Source: Clarkia xantiana subsp. parviflora
Lineage: Eukaryota; Streptophyta; Magnoliopsida; Myrtales; Onagraceae
DNA length: 64,000 nt
Assembly (NCBI GenBank): GCA_036873135.1
Contig: JAPTYO010000012.1
Span: 8,192,090 to 8,256,089 of the forward strand
Direction: 5' to 3'
In this document: piece by piece, positions 33,759 to 44,185 of the stretch
Position numbering within the stretch: position 1 is the stretch's first letter
Layout of the letters: every line of letters starts with the position of its first letter
Program-made: the position numbers and the translations under genes
The notes under the pieces: generated by a model
What the model was told of the DNA's origin: nothing
What the model saw: only the letters and a program-made list of their open reading frames with translations
Database searches by the model: none

Positions 33759-36700
33759 ATGCCTTCTACTCGTTCAATGGCGGCTGGCAAGCAAAGAAGA
33801 CAAGGAAAATCTGGTGGTTCCCGTCATCCTGCTGCGACGACTTTGAATTCACCACCGGAACATGAGGAGGACCAGAATCTTCCTGCTGCTGAGGTCTCCC
33901 AGACAGGGGGGGCATAATGACGGTCCCGAAGATGCTGTTGCTTAACACCAGGGGAATAGGGAGCAGGAGACTCCTCCAGCTGCGGACTTGACGAGGGCTG
34001 TGGCGGAAGCCATGCCGATGTTTCTGGCAGCCGTGGAGGCTCTCTTAGATCGGAGAGAGGCTGCGAGGAGGCAAGAGGAGATGCCCCCACTAGAAGAAGA
34101 AGCGCCCCCGCCAGCAGAGAGTCAGAATGTGCGGGAGGTTCAACCTCGAAGTCAGGGCAGGAGTAGGGAGTCCACTCAACCAGAACGATTTGTGGTCGAT
34201 GGGCCAGGACCAGTGCAGCATAGGACCATTCCCCTTAATGGTCCCATCACCCCCGATCAGGTGGTGAAGATCGTAAACATCTGCATGGGAGAGCAGAAGC
34301 CGCTGGTATCGGAGCTGAGGGATCGATCCACCCATCCCTTCGTTCCTCGACTCATAGACACCCTTGCCCCGCCAGGGCTGGGTATCCCCACGATTAAGGA
34401 GTATGATGGCGAGGGAGATCTGGTTCGTCATGTCCAGAAGCACCTTATGGCGGGTCTGGGCAGAGCCCCGAATGAAGATATCGTGTGTACGCTGTTCCCG
34501 AACACACTTGGTGAGAGAGCCCTGACTTGGTTCTTCAGTCTGCCCCCAGGCTGCATCACTTGCTGGGCTGATATGCACGACCGCTTCATTCAGCAGTACC
34601 AGGGTCGCAGACGTCTGCTGAAGAGTGTGAGGTCCCTGACCCAGGTGGTACAGAGGCCCGATGAGTCGTTGGCGCACTATTACCAGCGATACACTGCCAG
34701 TGTGGCGGAGATTGACGAGGAGATTTCGGAGGGTGAAACCATCCGCACCTTCATTCGGAACCTAACAGCCCCCTACGGTTCCGACTTGATGCACAGCGTG
34801 GCTGAGAAGGCTGTGTGGAATATGGAGGCACTGCAAAAGAGGGTGAAGCGGCAAATCGATGTCCAGGAGTCGAAGATAGCCGCTGGAGAGCTTGAGCCCC
34901 CGAAGTCGAATAAGGGAAAGCAGTCGGTCAAACCCTTAGACGAGCGCAAGTCGAAGGATAAAGCCGAGAGCAGTCGGGGTCGAGGTCGCTCTGATCGGAG
35001 GGATGATAGGCGTTCCTCGAAGAAGGACAGGCGGGAGGATCATGACATTCCTCTCAACAGCTCTATGGCGGAGGTGTTAACGGTCATGGAGCGACAGGGT
35101 ATCTCTAGGTATCCCCCGAAGAAGGAAGGAGAATTTTTGGGATCCCGCACCGATCGCTACTGTCAATTTCATCGCGCGAATGGCCACGACACCAATCACT
35201 GTCGGGAGCTGAAGAAGGAGATCGAAAAGCTGATCCAGAAGGGGAAGCTTAAGGAGTTTGTCGGAGAGAAGCGGTGTCGATCCCGTTCTCGATCCCGATC
35301 ACGGTCCCGTTCCCGCGATCGGTCCCCAAAGAAGAAGAGGTCCGACTCGGAGTCCTCTGGTGCCCGTAAGGAGAAGCGGGGCACTATCAATGTGATTCAC
35401 GGAGGATTTGCCGCGGGAGGTGACACCTCGTCTTCCCGGGAGGTTTATGCCTCTAGAATTCCTACTGCTGTGGTGCTGGGTAAGAGGTCCTGATCCTGGA
35501 CCCCGAAGGAAGAGATGGTGATCTCCTTTTCGTCGGAGGATCTCGTAGGCGTGGAGAATCCACACGATGACGCTCTGGTCGTGACCTTGGATGTAGATGT
35601 GTACGAGATGAAGCGGATTCTGATCGATGGAGGGAGCTCCTCCGATATTCTGTTCATGGATGCGCTGGAGGCCATGGGGAAAACGAAGAAGGACCTGAAG
35701 GAAGCGAACTTCCCGATGGTCGGATTCTCTGGCTTTACCTCCTATCCGCTAGGAGTGATCACCTTACCAGTGGAGTTTGGTAGCGGGTGGAAATCGGAGA
35801 GGAGGAACGTGGAGTTTGTGGTAGTTGAATCCGCGGGAACCTACAACGCGATCATCGGGAGAACTACCATCAACCCCCTGATGGCAGTTGCCTCGACTGT
35901 GCACCAGAAGATGAAGTTCCCTACCGACCATGGAGTCGGAGAGGTCAAGGGCGACCAGGTGGCTTCCAGGAAATGTTATGTTAACGCCACCCGAAAAAGA
36001 AGACGGGAGGCTATGACCGTCCTCCAGACATATGTTGATCCCAGAGAAGAGTTTGGGTGTCCCGCCCCCGTGGAGGATCTGAAGGAAGTCGAGATTGACG
36101 GACTTCAGAGGAAGGTGAAAATCGGGTCTGCTTTGACCGAAGAGACAGCCCGAGAGTTGATCAATCTGCTGAAAAAGTTCAAGGAGCTGTTTGCCTGGTC
36201 CCCAAGTGACATGCCAGGAATCAGCCCCGATGTGATCGTACACGAGTTGAAGATCGATCCCGCGATCAAACCTATCGCGCAGAGAAGGCGTCCGATGGGC
36301 ACATACAAGAGGATCGCGATCCAGCAGGAGGTGGGCAGGTTGCTCGATGCTGGGTTTATCAAGGAGCTCCGATTCCAGACTTGGGTTGCTAACCCGGTGC
36401 TGGTGAAAAAGAGCAACGGGAAGTGGCGAATGTGTGTTGATTTCCGCGACCTGAATAAGGCTTGCCCGAAGGACTGTTACCCGCTCCCGAGAATCGACCA
36501 GCTGGTGGATGCCATGTCGGGACATGAGTTGTTAAGCTTCATGGATGCATACTCGGGCTATAACCAGATCAAGATGGCCAAGGAAGACGATCCTCACACA
36601 GCATTTTATGCAGACAGTGACATCTATCACTACGATGTCATGCCTTTCGGGTTGATCAATGCCGGGGCAACCTACCAGCGGATGGTGAACAAGCTGTTCG

Positions 36701-39363
36701 GAGATATGCTAGGGGAGACCATGGAGGCTTACGTGGATGATATGCTGGTGAAGTCCCGACAAGCTGAGGATCATGTGCACAACCTAGCCATGGCGTTTGA
36801 GCGGATGAGGCTTCATCAGGTTCGCTTAAACCCGACAAAATGCGCCTTCGGAGTCCACTCAGGGAAATTCCTGGGCTTTATGGTGATCCAAAGAGGAATT
36901 GAGGTGAACCCCGAGAAGCTGAGAGCGATCGAGGAGATGCAGTCTCCGATAAACCATCGGGAGGTGCAAGTGCTGAATGGCCGACTGGCTGCAATGAATC
37001 GCTTCCTGTCCAAGGCAAGTGACCGATCAATGCCATTTTTTGAAGTCCTGAGGGCCAACAAGAAGTTCGAATGGACCGCCAAGTGTGAAGAAGCGTTCCA
37101 GGCACTCAAGCAGCACCTTCGCACCATCCCGCCATTGGCGAAACCGGTTCCAGGCGAGCCACTCTATCTTTATTTGGCTGTTTCTGAATTTGCCATTAGC
37201 TCTGTGTTAGTGAAGGTTGTCGAGGGTAATCAAGTCCCCGTCTATTATGTAAGCAAGGCGTTTGCCAAGTCTGAAATGAATTATCCCGCCGTTGAGAAGT
37301 ATCTCTTTGCGTTGATTATTACTGCTCGGAAGCTGAGGCCTTATTTCCATGCACACGAGATTACTGTATTGACGAACCAGCCTCTGAAGCACTTTTTGAA
37401 CCGACCTGATGCGTCGGGGAGATTAGTGAAATGGGCAGTCGAGCTTAGTGAGTTTCGCATACACTTTGCCCCGAGAACGGCCATTAAGGGCCAGGCACTG
37501 GCGGATTTCATAGCAGAATCTACAGCCCCCGATCTAGAAGAAGCGGGCCCTGTAGAGGGGGCAACCATGGAGGTCCCGATAGCAGAACAACCAGAGATGG
37601 CAGAGCAATCAGAACAGCCAAACGAGGAAAATACTTGGGAGATGTACACGGATGGCTCCTCGAGTTCAGACGGATCAGGAGCAGGCTTTGTATTGATACC
37701 ACCAGGCAGAGGCGAGCCACTTCGATATGCTTTGGCCTTAACGTTTAGGGCCAAGAACAACGAAGCTGAATACGAGGCTCTTATCACGGGTCTGAAAATT
37801 GCCAAAGGTACGGGAGTTGCTCACTTAAAAGTAAAGTGTGACGCGGCTCTGATCGTGAACCAGGTCCAAGGGCGATACGAGGCGAAGAGTCCGATTATGA
37901 GGAAATACCTTCGCGAGGTGCAAGTCTTGAAGGAGAGCTTTAAAAGCTTCGACATCGAGGCGATCCCGAGGGAGGAAAATGTGGAGGCAGATGCCTTGAG
38001 CAAATTTGCCTTGGGGGCACCCCTGGAGGAAAATCGGAAGGTGTTCTTCTTGGAGAAGATGATCTTGTCGACCACCGATCCGACGCAGGTGTGTGCTATC
38101 GAAACAAGATCGGAGGAGGAGCCCACTTGGATGACCCTGATAGTCGCGTACCTGACTACGGGGGCAGTCCCCGATAATCAAGTAGTAGCTGACAGGATAC
38201 GCCGGATCGCGGCTAATTACGTGATGCTGGACAATCAGCTATACAAGAAGGGCTGGTTCTCGACTCCGTACTTGAAATGTGTGGCTGAGCCCGACACAAG
38301 TCGAATCCTGAAGGAGGTGCATGAAGGGATCGCGGCTTTTCATGAAGGGCCCCGATCCATTATGAGGAAAGTGCTGAACTTGGGCTATTATTGGCCTACG
38401 ATGAGCAAGGAAGCGACGGCGTTGGTCCGATCCTGTGATGCGTGCCAGAGGTACGCCCCGAGTATCGTGGCTCCGGCTGCTAATTTGACGTCCATCAAGA
38501 GTGCTTGGCCCTTCGCGCAGTGGGGTATCGACTTGGTGGGACCTCTCCCGCAGGCACAAGGTCAGTGTAAATATTTGCTTGTGGCTATCGATTATTTTTC
38601 GAAATGGATAGAAGCAAAGGCGTTGGCCAAGACGACGGGGAACCAGATCGTCAAGTTTCTCCAGACCCATATTATATCCAGATACGGGATTCCTAAGGTG
38701 GTGATCAGCGATAATGGTCCACCGTTTAACGGAGCTCAAGTGAAGGAGTATCTGGAGGAGTTGAACATTGAGCATCAGACAGCTTCTGTACGCCATGCTC
38801 AGACTAATGGCCAGGTGGAATCAGCCAACAAAATCGTGATGGATGGCCTGAAGAAGAGGGTCTATGCCTTAAAGGGCAAATGGCTGAACGAGCTGGAAAA
38901 CGTGCTTTGGGCTGTTAGAACGACGCCCAAACGATCAACAGGGGAGACTCCGTTTGGCCTTGTTTACGGCATGGAGGCTGTTGCTCCTATGGAGGTAGCT
39001 ATGGCATCCCATCAGATGAGATATTACGAGCCTTTGACGAATGATGAAATGAGACGTCTGGATTTGGACTTGCTCAAAGAGAAGAGGCGGGAAGCCGATG
39101 AAGTCCAGGCTCGAATGCGTTTGGCGACGGCCAGGTATTACAATCGGCGAGTTAAGTCCTGACAATTCTTCGTCGGGGAGCTGGTTTGGTGTCGCAATGA
39201 GTTCACCCTTTTGGATCGGATCAGCAAGATGTCACCAAAATGGGAAGGACCTTATAAGGCCGTGGGGATGCCAGCTCCGAATGCATACAAGTTGGAAGAC
39301 CTCGATGGCAGAGTATTGAAGCATTCTTTTAGTGGCGAACACTTGAAGAAACACCATGCTTGA
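33759..39363 (+). pseudogene. Element B gag-pol, disabled by one frameshift and two nonsense codons
   Basis: The start ATG is at 33759. A G-run of seven (against six in element C) near 33906 shifts the frame; the correct frame is open again by 33988. Stops at 35491 (TGA) and 39160 (TGA) both stand where element C has CGA, so both are C-to-T changes at CpG. In order: gag with the same core as element A; knuckle-like YCQFHRANGHDTNHC; Arg-Ser-rich stretch (35275-35335); protease (LIDGGSSSDIL); reverse transcriptase with intact YVDD (about 36733); a first RNase H without its catalytic Asp (LAVSEFAISSVL); a second RNase H with YTDGSSS, EAEYEAL and CDAALIV; integrase HHCC and DDE motifs; and a GPYK-type C-terminal segment. 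No chromodomain. About 1,870 codons if unbroken. Confidence 0.95.
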
Positions 39364-40110
39364 TGAAAAGTCTCCTTAAGTGGTGCCCGATGAAAAGTCG
39401 CCTTAAGTGGTGCCCGATGGAAAGTCGCCTTAAGTGGTGCCCGATGTAAAATCGCCTTAAGTGGTGTGAGTTATTTATCGTTTGATTCGATGTAAGCGAA
39501 ATTTGTGACATCAATGAATAAAGAGGTTGCTTCCAGTCAGAATTATTCTTAGCTTTATTCTAAGCATTATTTAGTCGCCTTGAGTGGTGCACGAGAAAAG
39601 TCGCCTTGAGTGGTGCACGAGAAAAGTCGCCTTGAGTGGTGCACGAGAAAAGTCGCCTTGAGCGGTGCACGAGAAAAGTCGTCTTAAGTGATGCATGATT
39701 CTTAGATTTACTCTAAGTGTTGTTAAAGTCGTCTTAAGTGATGCACGAGATTAAGTCGTCTTAAGTGATGCATGATTCTTAGATTTACTCTAAGTGTTGT
39801 TAAAGTCGTCTTAAGTGATGCACGAGATTAAGTCGTCTTAAGTGATGCATGATTCTTAGATTTACTCTAAGTGTTGTTAAAGTCGTCTTAAGTGATGCAC
39901 GAGATTAAGTCGTCTTAAGTGATGCATGATTCTTGGATTTATTCTAAGTATTGGAAAGTCGCCTTAAGTGGTGCGTGATGGTAAGTCACCTTAAGTGGTG
40001 CCAGGTGGTAAATCGTCTTAAGTGATGTGTGAGAATATCTTAAGTGTCGAGGTTTCGACTTAAGTAAGTATAGTAAAGTCACTTTGAGAAGTGCAATGAA
40101 AAATCGGAAC
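39364..40110 (+). repeat. Tandem repeats after pol, element B
   Basis: Units of about 26-27 bp, AAGTCGCCTTAAGTGGTGC with a CACGAGAA or CCGATGAA tail, repeat from 39368. Three near-identical higher-order copies of about 100 bp (39690-39930), each with a TTCTTAGATTTACTCTAAG spacer, point to recent expansion. The stretch may act as the gag-pol 3' end (AATAAAGAGG near 39518) and as the spacer between convergent sense and antisense genes. Confidence 0.9.
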
Positions 40111-40189
40111 TACGTTTGATATTAATGGGGGCTCAAAGGCCCGATGATTACAAAAATGAGGAGAATACAAGGACTCTAAAGATAAGCAG

Positions 40190-42916
40190 TTAGGCTTGGT
40201 CCTTGTCGGCGACATCAACGGGAGCAGGGTCCACGAGGTCTGTGGCAGAAGGCTTCACAGGTTCAGCCGCTGGAGGGTCGATTATCGGGGCGTCAGCACT
40301 TGGAGGCTCTGCTGTGTCTTCAACAACCGCGGGAGTGCTCCCCCCATCACTCTCCTCCGAGAGAGCAAAATATTTCTTCGCGAAGGGAGCGAGAGAAGGA
40401 GACTTGTCGAAGTTGATGGCGTCGCCATACTCCAGGTGGAGTTCCTCGACCGCGTTGAAGAGGGTATTCTCCACCTCCGCGCTGCAAAACTTCACAGCAT
40501 CAGCCTGGAAGTCTTCGGACCTCCGATAATCCTCCCGGCCCTTGGTCTCGGCCGCGACCAGCTGCGCAGGAACCCCCGTAACTTGCTCCTCCAGAGCCTT
40601 CTTCTCAAGGACCAGCTTGTCCTCAGCAACCTGCCGCTCCTGCCGCTCCCGCTTCAAGAGCCCCTCGAAGTCACGGACCTGCTTTTGGAGGTCCCGAGTC
40701 TTTCGGTCGAAGATGGCCTGCTCCTTGGCCAGTTTTCCCCGCGAAGACTCGGAGGCCGCGAGATCCTCCTTAAGCTTGGCCGTGACCACCTGCTCTTGCT
40801 CCAGGGCCTTCTCATAGGCGAGGAGGTACCCGATGGAACGGTTGATGTCCCCCATCTCCTGCGAAGGAAGGAAAAGAAGTATTGGTAGATAAGCAACCGG
40901 TCTCATTGATGAAGGAAAGAAAAGTAAAAGCTTACATCTATCTGGCGCATGCACATCTCCTTTACATCTCGGCGCATCTCCTCCCGATCTAAGGTAATCG
41001 GATACCTCATAGAAGGCAGGATTGAGCCTGCTACCAGGTGTAGAGCCAGCTCCGGATATGTGTCCCCTTGTCGGAGCTGGACCCCTTGCAGCGTTTGGAT
41101 CGGGGTCCAGGGAGAATCCTCCGGGTCAGGGTCGAAGGCCTTGTAGAAAATCCCGTCGAGGGGAAGAGGAGAAGGGCCGACTGGGGACAAGGAGGGGCGT
41201 GCCTCCGACCCACCCCGGGATGGGGAAGGAGTGAAGTCGTGGGCGGGCGACGGTTGTCGTTGCGGATATGAAAAAGGCGAGGGGGGCAGCCCCTTGGAGG
41301 TTGGTTTCAGCGGGGACTGCCCCGTCCTCCGACGATGGCGAAGGGAGCCACCCTCATCAGTCTCCTCGGAGGAGTCCAGGCTCTCCACCCGACGAAATTG
41401 TTCGCCGGTCGGGGTCCCACCACTGGAGAAAAGTGGTGCCCCTGCAGAAGGAGGCGCCCCTGCTGAAGGTGGTGCACCGGCTGAGGCTCCTGCACCCGAT
41501 GAAGTCCCTGAGTGACCTGCACCTAGAGGACGAGAGGAGGCTTTAGAAACGTAATCAGGAAGTTCATTAGAGCCCTTACACCAAAAATTACGTCGGGAAA
41601 CATATTGGTCCTTCCCGCGGTAGTTGTAGTAGCCCGCCTTCAGGACATGAGGAGTTTCCCCTCGGAGGACTCATTTGACATCGGCGATGCGGGCCTCCAT
41701 GGTCGAAGGAATCAACTCCTTCGGGACCAGCCTCCTGTACGATTTAATAGCGAGGCGGAGCTTTTTACCTTCTTCAGCGTTCTGGACGTCGAAGAGCTTA
41801 TCCACCTCCACACGGCTCCGCTTTGGCCTCTCCGCGGAAGGAGACCCCGATGGAGCAGCGGCCTTCTTGGCGGACTTCCTCTTCCGCGTGGGGCGGACAG
41901 CATCAGTCTCCCCCTGCTTAAGGATCAGACTGGTCAGCACGGATACCTTCTTAGCTGCAAACAGTAAAAACAAAGGTTAAAGATTTACCCAGGGAACCAT
42001 ATTGGAGGGGTCGTCGAAGAGCTGCCCCCCGGAGACTATGTCGAGGAGTCGGATCCCGGCATTCACCAGGTCCCGCTCCACGAGAGAATTGGCGTCGAGG
42101 GGAGTGTAGGACTCCCCCCATCAGTAGAGCTGGATAAGTTGAAGAGTTTGGAAGTCTTCGTCGGTGTAGGTGTGGAAAGCGGGAGGAGAATCCGCTTCCA
42201 CCTCCCATCGGGGCCACGGGATTGAGGAGTTTTGGATGAAGAAGTAGCTCCTCTTCCACCCACTGTTGTCAGACCCCGTGTCGACCAGGAGTCCCCGACC
42301 CTTAACCACCTTCCAGGTGTCATTGGTCCAGTTGCACAACCCGAGTTGCGTCTTGTTCCACTTCGGCATCCGGGGGTAGAAGGCGCAGACCCCCGCCTCG
42401 TTGCACTTCATCCCGTAGAAGGTCCTGAAGAGCTTGAGGCTGTATACCCACTTCTGTCGGAAGCAGAGGACCTGGAAGGCGTTCCACAGGCGTATGGCGT
42501 GCGGAGAGAAAGTGGTCGGATGCGTCTTGTAGTGCTGACACATCTCGACCAAATTGCCACAGAAAGGGAATCTAATCCCCGCTGATATTTGCTCCGTAGA
42601 GACAAATACCTCCCATTTCCGGGGACGAGTAACCTCAAGGTTACCCGAGGAGCGAGGCCAGGGATACGGGAAACGAGGTTCCCAGGTAGAGGTGATGCAT
42701 CCCTCCCGGAGAGCTGCATCGTACGCAGTGCTGGAAATCTCGTTCAGAGCATAGTCGAAGTTGAAAGGCTTCCTTCCCTCGGAACTAGATCCACTGTCTG
42801 AAATTAGCCACGGCAAGGAAAGGCACATTGGGTTTTTCCGGGAAATTGCAAACAAACTAAGCAGAGATGAAGGAAGGAGATAGGCGAACAATAAAGAAGA
42901 AACCCTTACCAGACAT
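40190..42916 (-). pseudogene. Spliced antisense gene of element B (gypsy-type transposon domain plus coiled coil)
   Basis: The gene runs towards pol on the minus strand. Exon 1 is 42916-42910 (ATGTCTG). Intron 1 is 42909-42798. Exon 2 runs from 42797 to about 42000, a third exon from about 41957 to 40934, and a last exon from about 40861 to 40190. A TATAAAA box lies near 43080. Exon 2 carries ISAGIRFPFCGNLVEMCQH and HAIRLWNAFQVLCFRQKW, which resembles the Putative gypsy type transposon domain (PF04195) from memory. Next come a basic stretch (RKRKSAKKAAAP), a Pro/Ser/Ala linker and a coiled coil (EKALEQEQVVTAKLKEDLA onward). The end is DKDQA. In-frame TGA codons at 42121 and about 41671 probably replace CGA, and the exon 2/3 phase does not fit, so this copy is likely dead. 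Role unknown; antisense genes occur here in other Tat elements. Confidence 0.7.
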
Positions 42917-43463
42917 GATGATTGGAGGTTGGAAGGATGAACTTGACGTTGCCGGAAAGGTGATCGGAGAAGCACTGAGGTCTTCGGAATCGCAGAGCTT
43001 GAATTCACAGAGAGGTTGCAGAGAGCTTTTGAAAATTTCGGAGACGGTAAAAGTGAAACTATGCCCACGGTTAGGGTTTTATAGGCGAAGAGGACAGTCG
43101 AAGGGACGCTTTGATCTGAATCGTCGAAGTTGAAGCGTTCTGATCTGGACCGTTGAGATGGAACGTGCAGAATGGCAACGGGTGCAATGATGAAAGGCCT
43201 GAAAAGCACTTTTCAGAAAAAGCAAGCGCGAAAAATCAGGCACGGGTACTGAAGACGTCGCTTCGTTATCTGCTGCATTTAATGGCTGGGGAACCGAGGA
43301 GTCCTCTCGGATTTGGCAGTTATCCACAAGGTATTGAGGAAAAGTGAACGAGAAGACTTGTACTAAGTGACTATGCCAAGGGAAAGATCCCCGACTCCAA
43401 CGTCGGGAGGTCGGGAGTTAAAAGACACGACGAACTGTAAGTCCCTCATGTCTTGGGGGAAAA
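42917..43463 (-). promoter_or_regulatory. Promoter region of the antisense gene, element B
   Basis: Between the antisense start codon and the 3' LTR lie a TATAAAACCC box (about 43076-43085, minus strand) and a leader of about 160 bp. On the plus strand the polypurine tract CTTGGGGGAAAA (43452-43463) abuts the LTR. The equivalent region of element A has TATAAAAG at 25390. Confidence 0.5.
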
Positions 43464-44180
43464 TGATGGGTTCCGCTATGGCCGTTAGGCCCTTTAACGG
43501 CGAGGAAACGGCGAATAGGCCCACTGGGCCCTAAAATGGAGGTCAAGAAGACCAAGGTGAAGGGTCCTGACAGAGGGAGTCCCGATGATGAAAGGTTCCG
43601 ACAGAGTCGGTCCCGATAGGTGAGCTGGAAGCTCCCGATGAGAAGCCTTTAAGTAGGCCCCGATGACGAATCCCTGGGAATGATTGGCCCTGTCACGATG
43701 ACGAGGGGCCCCGAGCGGTGACACAATGAGATAACTCTGGAGTCCCCGATATTGGTCGGGACTTGCTATCAGAGGTTAAGGCCGAGATACGCGGAGCGTG
43801 GCCGAGATACGGGAGCGTGGCTAAGATACGCGGAGCGTGGCCGAGATACGCGGGGTGTGGCCGAGATAAGCGAGATCATGGCCTAGATAGGCGGGATCGT
43901 GCCCGAGATACGCGAAATATGGGCTAACCACCCCAACGGTTCACCAGGTAACTGAGGTACCTCTCCGCCTATAAAAGGGCAGAGGTTACCTCAGATCACT
44001 CTACGTTTTGAGATACGTTACTTGAGATTACTGCTTGCCAGTCCATACGAGATACTCATTTAAGCATCGGAGAGGGATTCTGGGTCACCGCCCGGTCTAT
44101 CCCCTCTTGCAGGATTGCGTGGAGCAAAGGAGCTAGGATCGCCGTCAAAGAACGTACCGGAGTTCCACCGTGATCCAACA
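43464..44180 (+). repeat. Element B 3' LTR
   Basis: 717 bp, TGATGGGTTC...GATCCAACA, with the GAGATACGCGG repeats, a TATAAAAGG box near 43971 and target duplication CCATC immediately after. Confidence 0.95.
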
Positions 44181-44185
44181 CCATC

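Larger units (their letters stand above)
23776..44180 (+). mobile_element. Element B: Tat-lineage Ty3/gypsy retrotransposon, interrupted by element A
   Basis: The LTRs begin TGATGGGTTC and end GATCCAACA. Target duplication CCATC occurs at 23771-23775 and 44181-44185. The 5' LTR is split by element A (23776-24071 plus 33301-33722); the 3' LTR is 43464-44180. Removing A leaves about 11.2 kb. Internal order: primer-binding site, gag-pol, tandem repeats, a gene on the opposite strand, a polypurine tract (CTTGGGGGAAAA) and the 3' LTR. The two RNase H regions and the absence of a chromodomain place it in the Tat lineage. By eye the two LTRs differ at about 17 of 717 positions. Confidence 0.95.
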
